NCBI RefSeq assembly: GCF_003610695.1
Contig: NZ_RAQH01000001.1
Coordinates: 620,001 to 684,000 of the forward strand
Reading direction: 5' to 3'
Origin: Epilithonimonas arachidiradicis
Lineage (GTDB): Bacteria > Bacteroidota > Bacteroidia > Flavobacteriales > Weeksellaceae
Length of the DNA stretch: 64,000 nt
Part shown: positions 1 through 6,960 of the stretch, in pieces
Position numbering within the stretch: position 1 is the stretch's first letter
Layout: each line of letters opens with the position of its first letter
Position numbers and translations under genes: made by a program
Notes under the pieces: generated by a model
The model's input: only the letters and a program-made list of their open reading frames with translations
Told to the model about the DNA's origin: nothing
Database searches by the model: none

Positions 1-29
1 AGCTGTGCAATGTCAATTGTTGTCATATC

Positions 30-272
30 TTATTTTTTTAATTCATTTTTCAGATAATCACTCTTCAAACCTTTATTGGCTACTTTCACTACTTCTTTAA
101 TGATTGGCGTTTTGAAACCAGCCAGCGTAATAAGCGTTGCAATTTCTAAAGGGCTGCCTATTAAAACATTAGAAAAGTGAAATTCGTTTTTAACTAGGAT
201 AAGAGCTTTGATGTCTTTTGGTGCGTTTGCTACTAGGTTTTCTAGTTGTTCTTGAAATTCTTGATGTGTCAT
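30..272 (-). CDS. Hypothetical prophage protein, 80 aa
   Basis: I do not recognise this family. The product is a small, basic-tailed protein of 80 residues. It has a hydrophobic middle stretch (about residues 38-55) that is too polar at its edges to call a membrane segment. Its start codon overlaps the stop of the upstream 57-residue ORF as ATGA, so the two are translationally coupled. It is the last early-operon gene fully inside the window. Early Mu genes in this position are often accessory functions, but nothing in the sequence assigns one. Confidence 0.6.
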   Translation of the reverse strand: MTHQEFQEQLENLVANAPKDIKALILVKNEFHFSNVLIGSPLEIATLITLAGFKTPIIKEVVKVANKGLKSDYLKNELKK

Positions 273-442
273 AGTGCGTTATTTGTATTTGTTAATTCTT
301 GTAATTGTTTTTGTCTGAACATCAGTTCATCGTGTATTTTTATCCACTCTTCTTGGTAACTGTCATCTTCTAGTCGAGCTTTAAGGCCTGCGATGATGTC
401 TTCCAGCTCTTTCTCTGTTGGTGGGAACATTTCGTTGTCCAT
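269..442 (-). CDS. Small hypothetical prophage protein, 57 aa
   Basis: This short ORF fills the only gap in the early operon. It starts with ATG at 442, sharing one base with the stop of the preceding gene, and its TGA overlaps the ATG of the next gene. Such overlaps on both sides are strong evidence for a real gene despite its size. The product begins MDNEMFPPTEKEL and is acidic and probably mostly helical with many Glu, Lys and Gln, without Cys or a membrane segment. No family is recognised. Confidence 0.6.
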   Translation of the reverse strand: MDNEMFPPTEKELEDIIAGLKARLEDDSYQEEWIKIHDELMFRQKQLQELTNTNNAL

Positions 443-663
443 TATTCAATTTTTGTTAAGTAATTTTCTGGAATGGTTTGACCTTCCGTTTTCAGAGGTT
501 CTGGATTAACGATGTAAAAATCCCGGTCTTTATCTCTGAAGCTTTTTCGGACGATGTAGATTTCGTCACCTGGTTGCAGTCCTGTTATCTGGAGTAATAA
601 AAGCTGTGACAATGTGCAGTTCACTTTTGCTTTTTCGCCGTTTTTAAATTGTTGCTTTGCCAT
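442..663 (-). CDS. Hypothetical prophage protein, 73 aa
   Basis: The product is a small basic protein beginning MAKQQFKNGEKAKVNC. The pattern of short alternating strands, with 'GDEIYIVRKS' in the middle, looks like a small beta-barrel or SH3-like fold, but this is only an impression. It lies 2 bases after the upstream gene and its stop overlaps the start of the 57-residue ORF, so it belongs to the early operon. Function is unknown. Confidence 0.6.
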   Translation of the reverse strand: MAKQQFKNGEKAKVNCTLSQLLLLQITGLQPGDEIYIVRKSFRDKDRDFYIVNPEPLKTEGQTIPENYLTKIE

Positions 664-665
664 AA

Positions 666-884
666 TCAGTTTTCTTTTTGTTGTTTTCTTACTTTCATTT
701 CGTCATAAAATTTCGTCGCATCCTGATAGCCTTTATCATATTTCTTTTCCAGTTCGTGTAATATCAAGTTTTCGGATTCTTTTAGTGCCTGTTGTTGTAG
801 TTTTAAAGTTTCGGAGTAGCTTCCATTTGCCGGAATACTTAAAACTCTTTTCATTATCTCGTCTATAATTTGTATCGCAGTCAT
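666..884 (-). CDS. Hypothetical prophage protein, 72 aa
   Basis: This is a 72-residue, mostly helical, charged protein beginning MTAIQIIDEIMKRV. Residues 25-72 could form a long amphipathic helix or coiled coil rich in Glu, Lys and Gln. Only two bases separate its start from the stop of the upstream gene and two separate its stop from the next start, so it is translated as part of the early operon. It has no recognisable domain. Confidence 0.6.
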   Translation of the reverse strand: MTAIQIIDEIMKRVLSIPANGSYSETLKLQQQALKESENLILHELEKKYDKGYQDATKFYDEMKVRKQQKEN

Positions 885-886
885 TT

Positions 887-1147
887 CTATGTTGTTAATT
901 TTTTATATTCTGCTATTAGAAGCCACTCGCCATTGTGTTTGAAGTATAAAAGCCTGTCATCCATATAGCGCATTTCCGGAGCATCCCAATCGTGATCCTC
1001 TATAAAACCATAAGCATCCAATATTTTTTCAGTCAGGGTTTTTGATTTTCCAATGATGTACTGGTGAATGAAGGCTCTTTCCGTCCAATCCAATAGACCA
1101 AAGATGCTGTCAAGCTGTAAAACTTTAAATAGTATTTCGTTTTTCAT
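887..1147 (-). CDS. Hypothetical prophage protein, 86 aa
   Basis: This is a small acidic protein with several aromatic residues, for example 'GFIEDHDWDAPEMRYMDDR' around residues 47-65. There is no signal peptide or membrane segment. It sits directly after the P-loop ATPase gene, 11 bases away. I do not recognise the family; similar small acidic ORFs are common in the early regions of transposable phages. Confidence 0.6.
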   Translation of the reverse strand: MKNEILFKVLQLDSIFGLLDWTERAFIHQYIIGKSKTLTEKILDAYGFIEDHDWDAPEMRYMDDRLLYFKHNGEWLLIAEYKKLTT

Positions 1148-1158
1148 ATATTTTGTTA

Positions 1159-1779
1159 TTATTTACCCCAATAATTTACAGCGCCCTCATCCCAAATTGT
1201 ATATCCATCTTGCCAAAACTTCCCGAAGTAGCGACCTTTGGAAAATGCTTTGAAACCTTCTACCCAAATTTTCAAATCAGCATCGAAATTCACCCTATCG
1301 GCAGTCTTTCCCATAATCTTGTTACCGTCCATCTGCATATTGAAAATCAAAAGCTTTTTATGATGCTTTTTTTTGAATGCTAGAAACTCTCTCCAGCTCA
1401 AATCTGTGTACTGAAAACTGTCAAAGAAAACCACATCTGCGCTTTGTCGTTTACTCAATCTCTCATCTACCTCTTCAATGCTCTCTTGTACTAGCTGTAA
1501 TTTTCGACCGCAATCCGCCATACCGTGCAATTTCCAAGCATTTTGCATTGTTTTGGAATTACCCTCTTCCATAGAATCATATAGAACTTTTAAACCTGCT
1601 TTTGTCAATGCTTTTGCTAGTTGCAGGAGAAAAGCTGTTTTTCCGTTTCCAGATCTTCCACTCACTGACCAAACACCCCGAGTTTCAGGATTATCGAAGT
1701 TGTCAAACCATTCGCCATCCCAATTGATCTCATCGTATTTGGTCGCCAGCAGGTCTGTTGATGACCAAGCTTTCTTCAT
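1159..1779 (-). CDS. P-loop ATPase (RecA/DnaB-like) of the prophage early region
   Basis: The 206-residue product has a clear Walker A motif, GRSGNGKT, at residues 41-48, and a Walker B-like strand ending in Asp, 'ADVVFFDSF', near residue 117. The overall size and the pattern of a short N-terminal tail followed by a single ATPase core resemble RecA/DnaB-type phage ATPases. Its start codon overlaps the stop of the MuB-like gene by one base. A role in phage DNA replication or in handling the transposition complex is inferred from position only. It is not a second MuB: the N-terminal HTH of that protein is missing. Confidence 0.7.
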   Translation of the reverse strand: MKKAWSSTDLLATKYDEINWDGEWFDNFDNPETRGVWSVSGRSGNGKTAFLLQLAKALTKAGLKVLYDSMEEGNSKTMQNAWKLHGMADCGRKLQLVQESIEEVDERLSKRQSADVVFFDSFQYTDLSWREFLAFKKKHHKKLLIFNMQMDGNKIMGKTADRVNFDADLKIWVEGFKAFSKGRYFGKFWQDGYTIWDEGAVNYWGK

Positions 1780-2723
1780 TATGCTGCATTCGGTCTGTTA
1801 AGGATTTTTCTTACCAGATTTTCGGTCAATGGCTCACCTAATCGCTGAGCTTCTCGCATTGCCGGAAGTAGAACATCTTTAAGCTCACCATAGTTCTGAC
1901 ATTCACTCTGTAGGAATCTCACTAGATTTTTGTCGGTGAGACTCGTAAGGAACTGCTCAAATCTGGTATCAATAGGACGTAGCTCACGGATGTTATATTT
2001 GATACGTCTGTAGAACTGTGGCATTCCGTCCTTATTTTTGTTTTTCAATCGCTCAATCTTGGAGATTAGCTGATTCGTCCCAATCATCACAAGTCCACAT
2101 TTTCCGACTAGATGGTCATACATTTCCTTCATATTGCAAAGCGTTGGTTGCTTCATATATTCAGACTCATCAAAGATCAGAGTCGGTGTTCTACCGTCCA
2201 GTTTCATCTTCAAAAGTTCTTTGGTAATAGCATTGAGCTTTTTGGACTTTGAACCGGTCAAAGGGATTCTCAAAGCTGCACCAAGTTTATCAAGCAGATC
2301 TCCGATGGTGTCCATAGAACCAACCGTTACTTTGAAAAGATCTTTCGGATTGGACTTAACGAAAATATCGGAACTGAAGGTTTTGCCGCTTCCGGTTTCG
2401 CCAATGATAATTGTCGTATATCCAAAAGTTCTCGCATCTTCCAGATAAGAAATCATCTGCATAAATTGAGGTGTCTGTCTTGCTTCCCAAATGATTCTGT
2501 TATCGAAGTTAAATCCGATAACTTCAGCTACCATTCTGAAATATTTGTCATCAATTATGGTTTCTTTATCTCCAACCGGTAGAGAGTAAAGGTTACGTCT
2601 CATATAAGAGAGATAATTTGAAGGAACGCCAGATTTAACAGAGAATTCATTGGCGGAAAATTCGTTTTCCTTCATCCAAGCTTCAAGCGCTTCAATAATG
2701 CTGTCTTTGGTATTCTTATTCAT
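1779..2723 (-). CDS. MuB-like AAA ATPase, transposition target-selection protein
   Basis: In the Mu family this ATPase coats target DNA, delivers it to the transposase and protects the phage's own DNA from insertion. The 314-residue product has an N-terminal helix-turn-helix-like segment (residues about 23-45), then Walker A GETGSGKT (108-115) and Walker B TLIFDESEY with Asp185 and Glu186. This matches MuB, whose N-terminus is also a DNA-binding HTH and whose length is about 312. The gene overlaps the transposase stop by 8 bases, as expected for coupled A and B genes. Family assignment is firm; target preference cannot be read from the sequence. Confidence 0.85.
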   Translation of the reverse strand: MNKNTKDSIIEALEAWMKENEFSANEFSVKSGVPSNYLSYMRRNLYSLPVGDKETIIDDKYFRMVAEVIGFNFDNRIIWEARQTPQFMQMISYLEDARTFGYTTIIIGETGSGKTFSSDIFVKSNPKDLFKVTVGSMDTIGDLLDKLGAALRIPLTGSKSKKLNAITKELLKMKLDGRTPTLIFDESEYMKQPTLCNMKEMYDHLVGKCGLVMIGTNQLISKIERLKNKNKDGMPQFYRRIKYNIRELRPIDTRFEQFLTSLTDKNLVRFLQSECQNYGELKDVLLPAMREAQRLGEPLTENLVRKILNRPNAA

Positions 2724-4767
2724 CTTGTTTTAGGTATTTTGTGAAGTCAATTTTATTAGTTAAGTATTCTGTTTGTTCTGCGTTCCAGCTTTGATCCTGC
2801 TGTTTTTGTTCCTGTTTTTCCTGCTTTTTGAGTAACTTCTGAGCCGGTTGCAGACGTTTGGCATTTCGTTGGTCTTTGTGCTGTCCTTTGCTGTCAACCA
2901 GAAGCATTTTTGCGAGCGTGTCGTTCAGTTCAGGATTCTGAATAAACATCTGATTTACCGTGGCAGAATCTTCAACAACTGAATCGATAATCAATTCCTT
3001 AGTAGCTTTGTTGAACTGTCCTACTTTTGCCAACTCTTCCGAATCGCCTTCCTTTCTATCATAGAGCGCCATCGGCTGAACAAACTTCTGAGATAGCATA
3101 AAAGAGATATTTTTCTCTTCGTTGTAGGCAAGAACCTCATTCAGATTATTTGAATCAAATTTGATAGTCCAATCGAGGTGTGCGTGCATTCTGAAATTAA
3201 CATCGAAGCTGTCAAACTCCAATTTCTTTCCATTGATCGCAACGTGTAACCCATTGTGAGAAACTCTGTTTGTGAAACCTGTTGTTTCTCCGAAATGTTG
3301 CAGGTATTCCTGTTGAGTGATTGCTTTTTTAGCATCAGAAGGCATTTCTTCGTAAGCCTGAATGTATTGATCTCGCAATCTTTCACGCTCCATTTCCATC
3401 ATTCTAATCAGTTGCATTGTGCAGCCTTCCTGATCTGGAAAAGAATGTCTGATTTTGTTCAGATACTCGTCATTCGGCTGTAATTTCGATTTTACGCCTT
3501 GACCGCTCCAGTTTGGTGCGAGTTGGCAATATGTTTTGTTGAAGTATTTGAACCACGGCTCAATGACTTTAGATTTTGCATTTCCAACCTTTGCAGGCGT
3601 GAATTTGTCAGATAGAATCTCGTAAAAAGAAGTCATTTCCTTCTTAGCGTAGTTATCCGCTTGGATCTGTAACACTTTATGCTTTTTCCCGAACAACTCT
3701 TCCGTGTGCTGAACTGCATTTCTAAGCGCTGACTTGATTAATGCCGCGTTTTCCTGCGTTCCGATGGCATAACCGACCGGATATTTTACGGAAGGATCTA
3801 GTACAACCACCATAGTCAATCTGTTGTGATAGGTTGTAACTGACTGACCTTTTAAACCTGTTCCCGTTTTCTGATACAACAATTCTGCATCCCAGCCGTC
3901 TACCGTCCAGAAAAGCAACGGTGAAGATGGCGCAACTCTTTTAACGTGCATTGCAACATTGTTGTCAAATGCTTTTACGCCTTTGGTTCCGGCGATTGTT
4001 AGTAGATTCCATTTTGTTCTATAGTTTCCAACTGTTGAAGCCGATAGTTCTGACCATTGTTGGATTTTCGCTACTGTATTATAAATGTTACAGATTTGCT
4101 CATTGTCCAAATTCCTGTGATCTCTCAACAATTGGCGAAGTGTTGCCTCCTGCTGGCTGTCTTTTACTTTGACAGCTTTCTTATTTCCGAAGTTCTCAGA
4201 GATCAATGCCGAATAACCTTCTTTCTTGAACTCTTCCAATTTCTCTTTCAACCTTCTCACTGATTTTGGAAGCGAGTGACCGATTTGTTCTTTCACATCT
4301 TCGGATGAAAGAGCTGCATCTTCCCAAATTTTTGTAAGTGCAGCTTTTCCACCTCGGGACTTGCGGAAAGTCACCATATTTTTGATATAATCGTCCAGAG
4401 CCGTAAGCATCTGTGCGTTTATCGTGTATTCTTTTTGAGTATCTCCGGGAAGTGTTCGGTAATCATCCAGAAGATAATTAGCATAGAAATCCTGAGCCTC
4501 ATAATCATCTTTGTAATAGTTCAGGATAAGATTCTGAGTATTTTTCTTTGGTGGATATCCAAGCTTTTTAACGATCTGAACCTTGAACCTTTCCGGGATG
4601 CTGTCAAATTCTATCAAAGCAGTATTATCCAAACCGCCACCGGTTCTGACTCTGTTGATTTTACCAATCCGGCACTGCTTATCGTAGTTGGACTTAGACA
4701 TTACGTCCAAATCGTCATACAAAGCCTTTGCAGGGATCGTTAAAGTGTTTTGAAAGAATTTATACAT
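2716..4767 (-). CDS. MuA-like DDE transposase
   Basis: The 683-residue protein matches MuA in size (663) and layout. An N-terminal winged-helix DNA-binding part (about residues 10-70) is followed by linker DNA-binding regions. The RNase H-like catalytic core has Asp290 in 'FWTVDGWD', Asp371 in 'IQADNYAKKE' and Glu403 in 'SKVIEPWFK', which I take as the DDE triad. A mu-C-like beta-barrel and a charged C-terminal tail rich in Gln and Lys follow; the tail probably contacts the MuB homologue. It catalyses strand transfer during integration and replicative transposition. No frameshift or lost catalytic residue is seen, so the prophage may be active. Confidence 0.92.
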   Translation of the reverse strand: MYKFFQNTLTIPAKALYDDLDVMSKSNYDKQCRIGKINRVRTGGGLDNTALIEFDSIPERFKVQIVKKLGYPPKKNTQNLILNYYKDDYEAQDFYANYLLDDYRTLPGDTQKEYTINAQMLTALDDYIKNMVTFRKSRGGKAALTKIWEDAALSSEDVKEQIGHSLPKSVRRLKEKLEEFKKEGYSALISENFGNKKAVKVKDSQQEATLRQLLRDHRNLDNEQICNIYNTVAKIQQWSELSASTVGNYRTKWNLLTIAGTKGVKAFDNNVAMHVKRVAPSSPLLFWTVDGWDAELLYQKTGTGLKGQSVTTYHNRLTMVVVLDPSVKYPVGYAIGTQENAALIKSALRNAVQHTEELFGKKHKVLQIQADNYAKKEMTSFYEILSDKFTPAKVGNAKSKVIEPWFKYFNKTYCQLAPNWSGQGVKSKLQPNDEYLNKIRHSFPDQEGCTMQLIRMMEMERERLRDQYIQAYEEMPSDAKKAITQQEYLQHFGETTGFTNRVSHNGLHVAINGKKLEFDSFDVNFRMHAHLDWTIKFDSNNLNEVLAYNEEKNISFMLSQKFVQPMALYDRKEGDSEELAKVGQFNKATKELIIDSVVEDSATVNQMFIQNPELNDTLAKMLLVDSKGQHKDQRNAKRLQPAQKLLKKQEKQEQKQQDQSWNAEQTEYLTNKIDFTKYLKQDE

Positions 4768-4769
4768 AT

Positions 4770-4874
4770 TTAAAATACTTTTAAAAATGCTGGTCTTTCC
4801 CAGCGGTCAACTGTCTTTCCAATTGTCAGAATGCTTTTGCCGTTTAGTGAACTAATACCTGTCTGTCTTGTCAT
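4770..4874 (-). CDS. Possible 34-aa leader ORF directly upstream of the transposase
   Basis: An ATG at 4874, preceded by a purine-rich GGAAAG about 11 bases upstream, opens a 34-codon frame that stops two bases before the transposase ATG. The peptide begins MTRQTGISSLNGK and contains 'TVDRWERP'. Tight spacing to the transposase suggests translational coupling. It occupies the place of Mu ner but is far too short to be a complete Ner-type HTH protein. It may be spurious. Confidence 0.35.
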   Translation of the reverse strand: MTRQTGISSLNGKSILTIGKTVDRWERPAFLKVF

Positions 4875-5095
4875 ATCACTATTCTTTCCAAGATGTCTCC
4901 GGTTGCTTCACGATTCCGGTTCGTTTCACATAAGCTACTTACATTCGTCTCTCTCTGGATTACTAATAATCACGCATCTAATAGGTTGTGGAGAAGAACG
5001 GACTCGAACCGCTGACCAGTCGCTGTAACGCAACGCTCTACCAACTGAGCTACTTCCCCAACGCCGTCTTTCCGAGCTGCCAACCATAGTCTTTT
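4875..5095 (-). other. Non-coding early-operon leader around the tRNA-like gene
   Basis: Outside the tRNA-like gene this stretch has no ORF with a convincing start. It holds short repeated words such as CCGGTT (twice near 4912 and 4936). Just downstream, within the 34-aa ORF, there is a small hairpin GCTGG/CCAGC at about 4789-4804. It could be a processed RNA leader between the first early genes and the transposase. I see no further tRNA. Confidence 0.4.
4989..5059 (-). tRNA. tRNA-like gene with an abnormal anticodon arm, inside the prophage early operon
   Basis: Read on the minus strand, a 7-bp acceptor stem GGGGAAG/CTTCTCC (one G-T pair), a normal D arm GCTC/GAGC, and a T arm AGCGG/CCGTT around TTCGAGT are all present, with discriminator A. 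The segment between D arm and T arm is two bases shorter than usual. The best anticodon stem, GTTGC/GCGAC, closes a 6-base loop GTTACA. UAC (valine) is the most natural anticodon, but it cannot be fixed. CCA is not encoded. The gene lies between small phage ORFs, so it belongs to the phage rather than the host set. Confidence 0.7.
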
Positions 5096-5251
5096 TTAGT
5101 GTGCTATCTCCGGTGTTCCTGCACTTTTGTATTTGACGTCTATTGAGGCTCCGAAAAGCATTAAGTAAGTCGCTTTTTCTTTTTTCCCTGTTGTAGCATC
5201 TACCACGTCAATTGTTTTGTGGGAGAATACTGTTTGAAATAGTTTTTTCAT
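5096..5251 (-). CDS. Small hypothetical prophage protein, 51 aa
   Basis: This ORF begins with ATG at 5251, two bases after the stop of the preceding 64-residue ORF, and ends with TAA at 5096. The product begins MKKLFQTVFSHKTIDVV. It is basic at the N-terminus, has no Cys and no membrane segment. Its position as second gene of the early operon corresponds to the ner / early regulatory position of Mu, but the sequence is too short and lacks an obvious HTH. Function is unknown. Confidence 0.5.
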   Translation of the reverse strand: MKKLFQTVFSHKTIDVVDATTGKKEKATYLMLFGASIDVKYKSAGTPEIAH

Positions 5252-5253
5252 AT

Positions 5254-5448
5254 CTAAGTAGTTTGAGGTTGATATTTTTTGATAAATTCTTCTCTGTTTT
5301 CTTGGATGGCTTGCATTGCATTGATGGCATCTGCATCACCTCTAAGAAATTTCATTCTTGCTGCTGCGACTGTTGGAGAGTTCAGAATTTTCTGAAGTAG
5401 ATTGTAATCTCCATACTCGATTTTCTCTTTTATTTGTTCAAATGTCAT
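5254..5448 (-). CDS. First gene of the leftward early operon, 64 aa, unknown function
   Basis: This gene is the first one read from the leftward early promoter, with an untranslated leader of roughly 35 bases. The product is 64 residues, mostly helical and charged, beginning MTFEQIKEKIEYGDY. A possible helix-turn-helix could lie in 'TVAAARMKFLRGDADAI', but the match is weak. By position it could be an early regulator comparable to Mu Ner; this is inference only. Confidence 0.6.
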   Translation of the reverse strand: MTFEQIKEKIEYGDYNLLQKILNSPTVAAARMKFLRGDADAINAMQAIQENREEFIKKYQPQTT

Positions 5449-5466
5449 AACATTACAATATTTTAC

Positions 5467-5474
5467 TACCTTTG
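5467..5474 (+). promoter_or_regulatory. Possible -7 box of the repressor promoter
   Basis: TACCTTTG matches TAnnTTTG and would start transcription about 45 bases before the repressor ATG. This places the operator palindrome (5499-5510) just downstream of the start site. No good -33 box is found at the usual spacing, so the promoter may be weak or need activation. Confidence 0.4.
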
Positions 5475-5488
5475 TTTAATTGTTATCA

Positions 5489-5520
5489 CAAATATATACA
5501 GAATATTCTGAATCATACAA
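5489..5520 (-). promoter_or_regulatory. Leftward early promoter of the prophage with an operator in the spacer
   Basis: On the minus strand a -7 box TATATTTG (5496-5489) fits the Bacteroidota consensus TAnnTTTG exactly. A TTG (5520-5518) lies 21 bases upstream as a -33 element. The perfect 12-bp palindrome CAGAATATTCTG fills the middle of the spacer, so a bound repressor would block RNA polymerase. This promoter would drive the whole transposase operon. Confidence 0.65.
5499..5512. promoter_or_regulatory. Operator-like palindrome O1 of the prophage
   Basis: The 14 bases CAGAATATTCTGAA contain a perfect 12-bp inverted repeat. They lie between the two divergent transcription units and inside the spacer of the leftward promoter. 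The same 14 bases occur again at 5699-5712. The repressor encoded next door is the obvious ligand. Confidence 0.6.
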
Positions 5521-5526
5521 GAAAAA

Positions 5527-6354
5527 ATGAAAAATAATACAAATATTTCTGAAAGAATTTCGCAAATGATTGAAAGTGTTGATGTTACGCCAAACGAATT
5601 CGCTAAGAAATTAGGGTATAACCGTTCTCAAGTTATCTACGACATTATAAATGGTAAGTCAAAACCAAGTTTTGACTTCTTTGAAAAGCTTGAGAATTCA
5701 GAATATTCTGAACGTTTTAATTTGAATTGGCTAATCTCTGGCGGTGGATCAATGAAAAAAATAACGAAGATTGACTCAACTAGTGACGTTGATTTTGTTT
5801 TTGAAACTAAAAGTGATTACAATAAAGTCCCACAAATTGTTACTGTAGATTCTAATGATAAAGACAATATTGTACTAGTACCACAAGCTCTTAAAGCTGG
5901 TTATCTGGAAGGCTTCGATAACAAGAAATTTATTTCAAAATTACCGACATACAGAATGCCTGGTCTTAATAATGGTGTTTTTAGAATGTTTCCGGTAGAG
6001 GGTAATTCGATGTTCCCAACATTAACAAATAATTCCTACGTCGTTGGGCAATTTGTCGACAATTGGATCACCGGGATAAAAGACAACCGTCTTTATATTA
6101 TCATTTCAAATCAATTGGAAGATGGTTTGGTAAAAAGATGTATCAACAGAATCGAGAAGTACAATAATTTGATCTGTAAGTCAGACAACCGTAGAAACTA
6201 TCCAAATCAAAACATCGATCCATCTACAATCAAAGAAGTTTGGGAAGTAAAACTCCACTTAAACTTTGATCTTCCTGATCCAGGTGATCTTTATGACAGA
6301 ATGAACGATCTGGAAGCAGAAATGCAGGAAATGAAACGCAAGCTCATCAATTAA
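5527..6354 (+). CDS. Prophage repressor: HTH plus S24 (LexA/CI-like) peptidase domain
   Basis: This 275-residue protein is the likely immunity repressor. Residues 6-60 form an XRE-type helix-turn-helix, and the C-terminal half is a LexA/CI-like S24 domain. The catalytic Ser161 is in 'VEGNSMFPT' and Lys203 in 'GLVKRC', at the usual spacing. An Ala-Gly pair in 'LKAGYLEG' (124-125) is a plausible self-cleavage site, so the repressor could be inactivated after DNA damage via RecA. The last 25 residues look like a short coiled coil. It is divergent from the early operon and an operator copy lies inside its own reading frame. Mu itself uses a different, ClpX-sensitive repressor. Confidence 0.85.
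   Translation: MKNNTNISERISQMIESVDVTPNEFAKKLGYNRSQVIYDIINGKSKPSFDFFEKLENSEYSERFNLNWLISGGGSMKKITKIDSTSDVDFVFETKSDYNKVPQIVTVDSNDKDNIVLVPQALKAGYLEGFDNKKFISKLPTYRMPGLNNGVFRMFPVEGNSMFPTLTNNSYVVGQFVDNWITGIKDNRLYIIISNQLEDGLVKRCINRIEKYNNLICKSDNRRNYPNQNIDPSTIKEVWEVKLHLNFDLPDPGDLYDRMNDLEAEMQEMKRKLIN
5697..5712. promoter_or_regulatory. Second operator-like palindrome O2, inside the repressor gene
   Basis: TTCAGAATATTCTGAA is a perfect 16-bp palindrome inside the repressor coding region (codons for about residues 57-62). Fourteen of its bases are identical to O1, and the two copies are exactly 200 bp apart. A distance near 19 helical turns would suit DNA looping between bound repressors. Confidence 0.55.
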
Positions 6355-6380
6355 CTCCCATTTTATTGCTGAAACTTTCA

Positions 6381-6406
6381 AAAACCGCCTATTGATGGTA
6401 GTTTTT
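6381..6406 (+). terminator. Possible terminator after the repressor gene
   Basis: AAAAC pairs with GTTTT, and with one mismatch the stem continues through GCC/GGT around a TATTGAT loop, followed by a run of T. It lies 27 bases after the repressor stop. The stem is imperfect and AT-rich. Confidence 0.4.
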
Positions 6407-6514
6407 TACTTTTTTATCTTGCAAAATAGGGTGTTGAGTTTGTGAAAAACTTACATATTTTATCTTTTTTCGACTAAAATACGTAATCCAGTCAATCTAT
6501 TTTCACTTAGATAA

Positions 6515-6548
6515 GGTATGTCCAAAGGTATGTCCAAAGGTATGTCCA
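6515..6548. repeat. Tandem repeat, 2.8 copies of a 12-bp unit
   Basis: The unit GGTATGTCCAAA is repeated twice exactly and a third time up to its tenth base. It lies in the presumed phage end region and may be a binding iteron for the transposase or a host factor. It could also be a simple repeat in host DNA. Confidence 0.75.
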
Positions 6549-6940
6549 CCGACATTTTGTAAGATTTTGACACTGTCAAAGCAAAACTATATTGCACCAT
6601 ATATTTAATGCTTTTTTTCGCTCTTTTCACAAGTGTTTTTCCTTCTATTAACAAGCTTCCGGTAGCTATCAACAGTAAAAAAGGAAAAACACCCCTTTTG
6701 AGGATGTTCGCTAGTATTTAAAGAAGGTTTAAACGGTAATTAAAATGTATTTAATGACAATTAGTTTGCACTTTTCATTTCAGGTCTTATTTGGCTGATT
6801 TCCTTTATTTATGGGCTTTTTGTGGCTTTTCCGCCTTTTTTTTTTTGGTCGTTTTGTTTTAGTGGGCATACTTCGTTATCCGTAAATTCGGAAAGGAATT
6901 TTTAAGGTTTTTGTTTCAAATCATATTTCATTTTAAAAAA

Positions 6941-6960
6941 CTTTTGTGTCTTTTGTGGTT
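6941..6960. repeat. Single arm of the dispersed inverted-repeat family
   Basis: CTTTTGTGTCTTTTGTGGTT differs by one base from the right arm of the copy at 57739-57861. No matching left arm was found upstream, so this copy is solitary or decayed. It lies just beyond the stop codon of the dehydrogenase gene. Confidence 0.6.

Larger units (their letters stand above)
1..6700 (-). mobile_element. Early end of a Mu-like transposable prophage (partial; rest lies left of the window)
   Basis: The gene order repressor, divergent promoter, small genes, DDE transposase, AAA ATPase is the order of the left end of phage Mu (c, ner, A, B), here running right to left. All genes from 5448 down to 30 are on the minus strand with overlaps of a few bases, as in a single early operon. 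Head, tail and lysis genes are not visible and must lie beyond position 1. The right-hand boundary is not resolved; it must fall between the repressor stop (6354) and the host dehydrogenase (stop at 6967). The end value given here is only a midpoint estimate. Confidence 0.8.

Noticed and set aside
4831-5028. Plus-strand ORF ending in GEERTRTADQSL
   Set aside because: This is the well-known artefact of reading the complement of a tRNA gene; it runs against the operon and has no family resemblance.
6460-6672. Minus-strand 70-residue ORF containing the tandem repeat
   Set aside because: Its repeat-coded 'IPLDIPLDIP' and poor composition suggest non-coding DNA; no ribosome binding site and no family.
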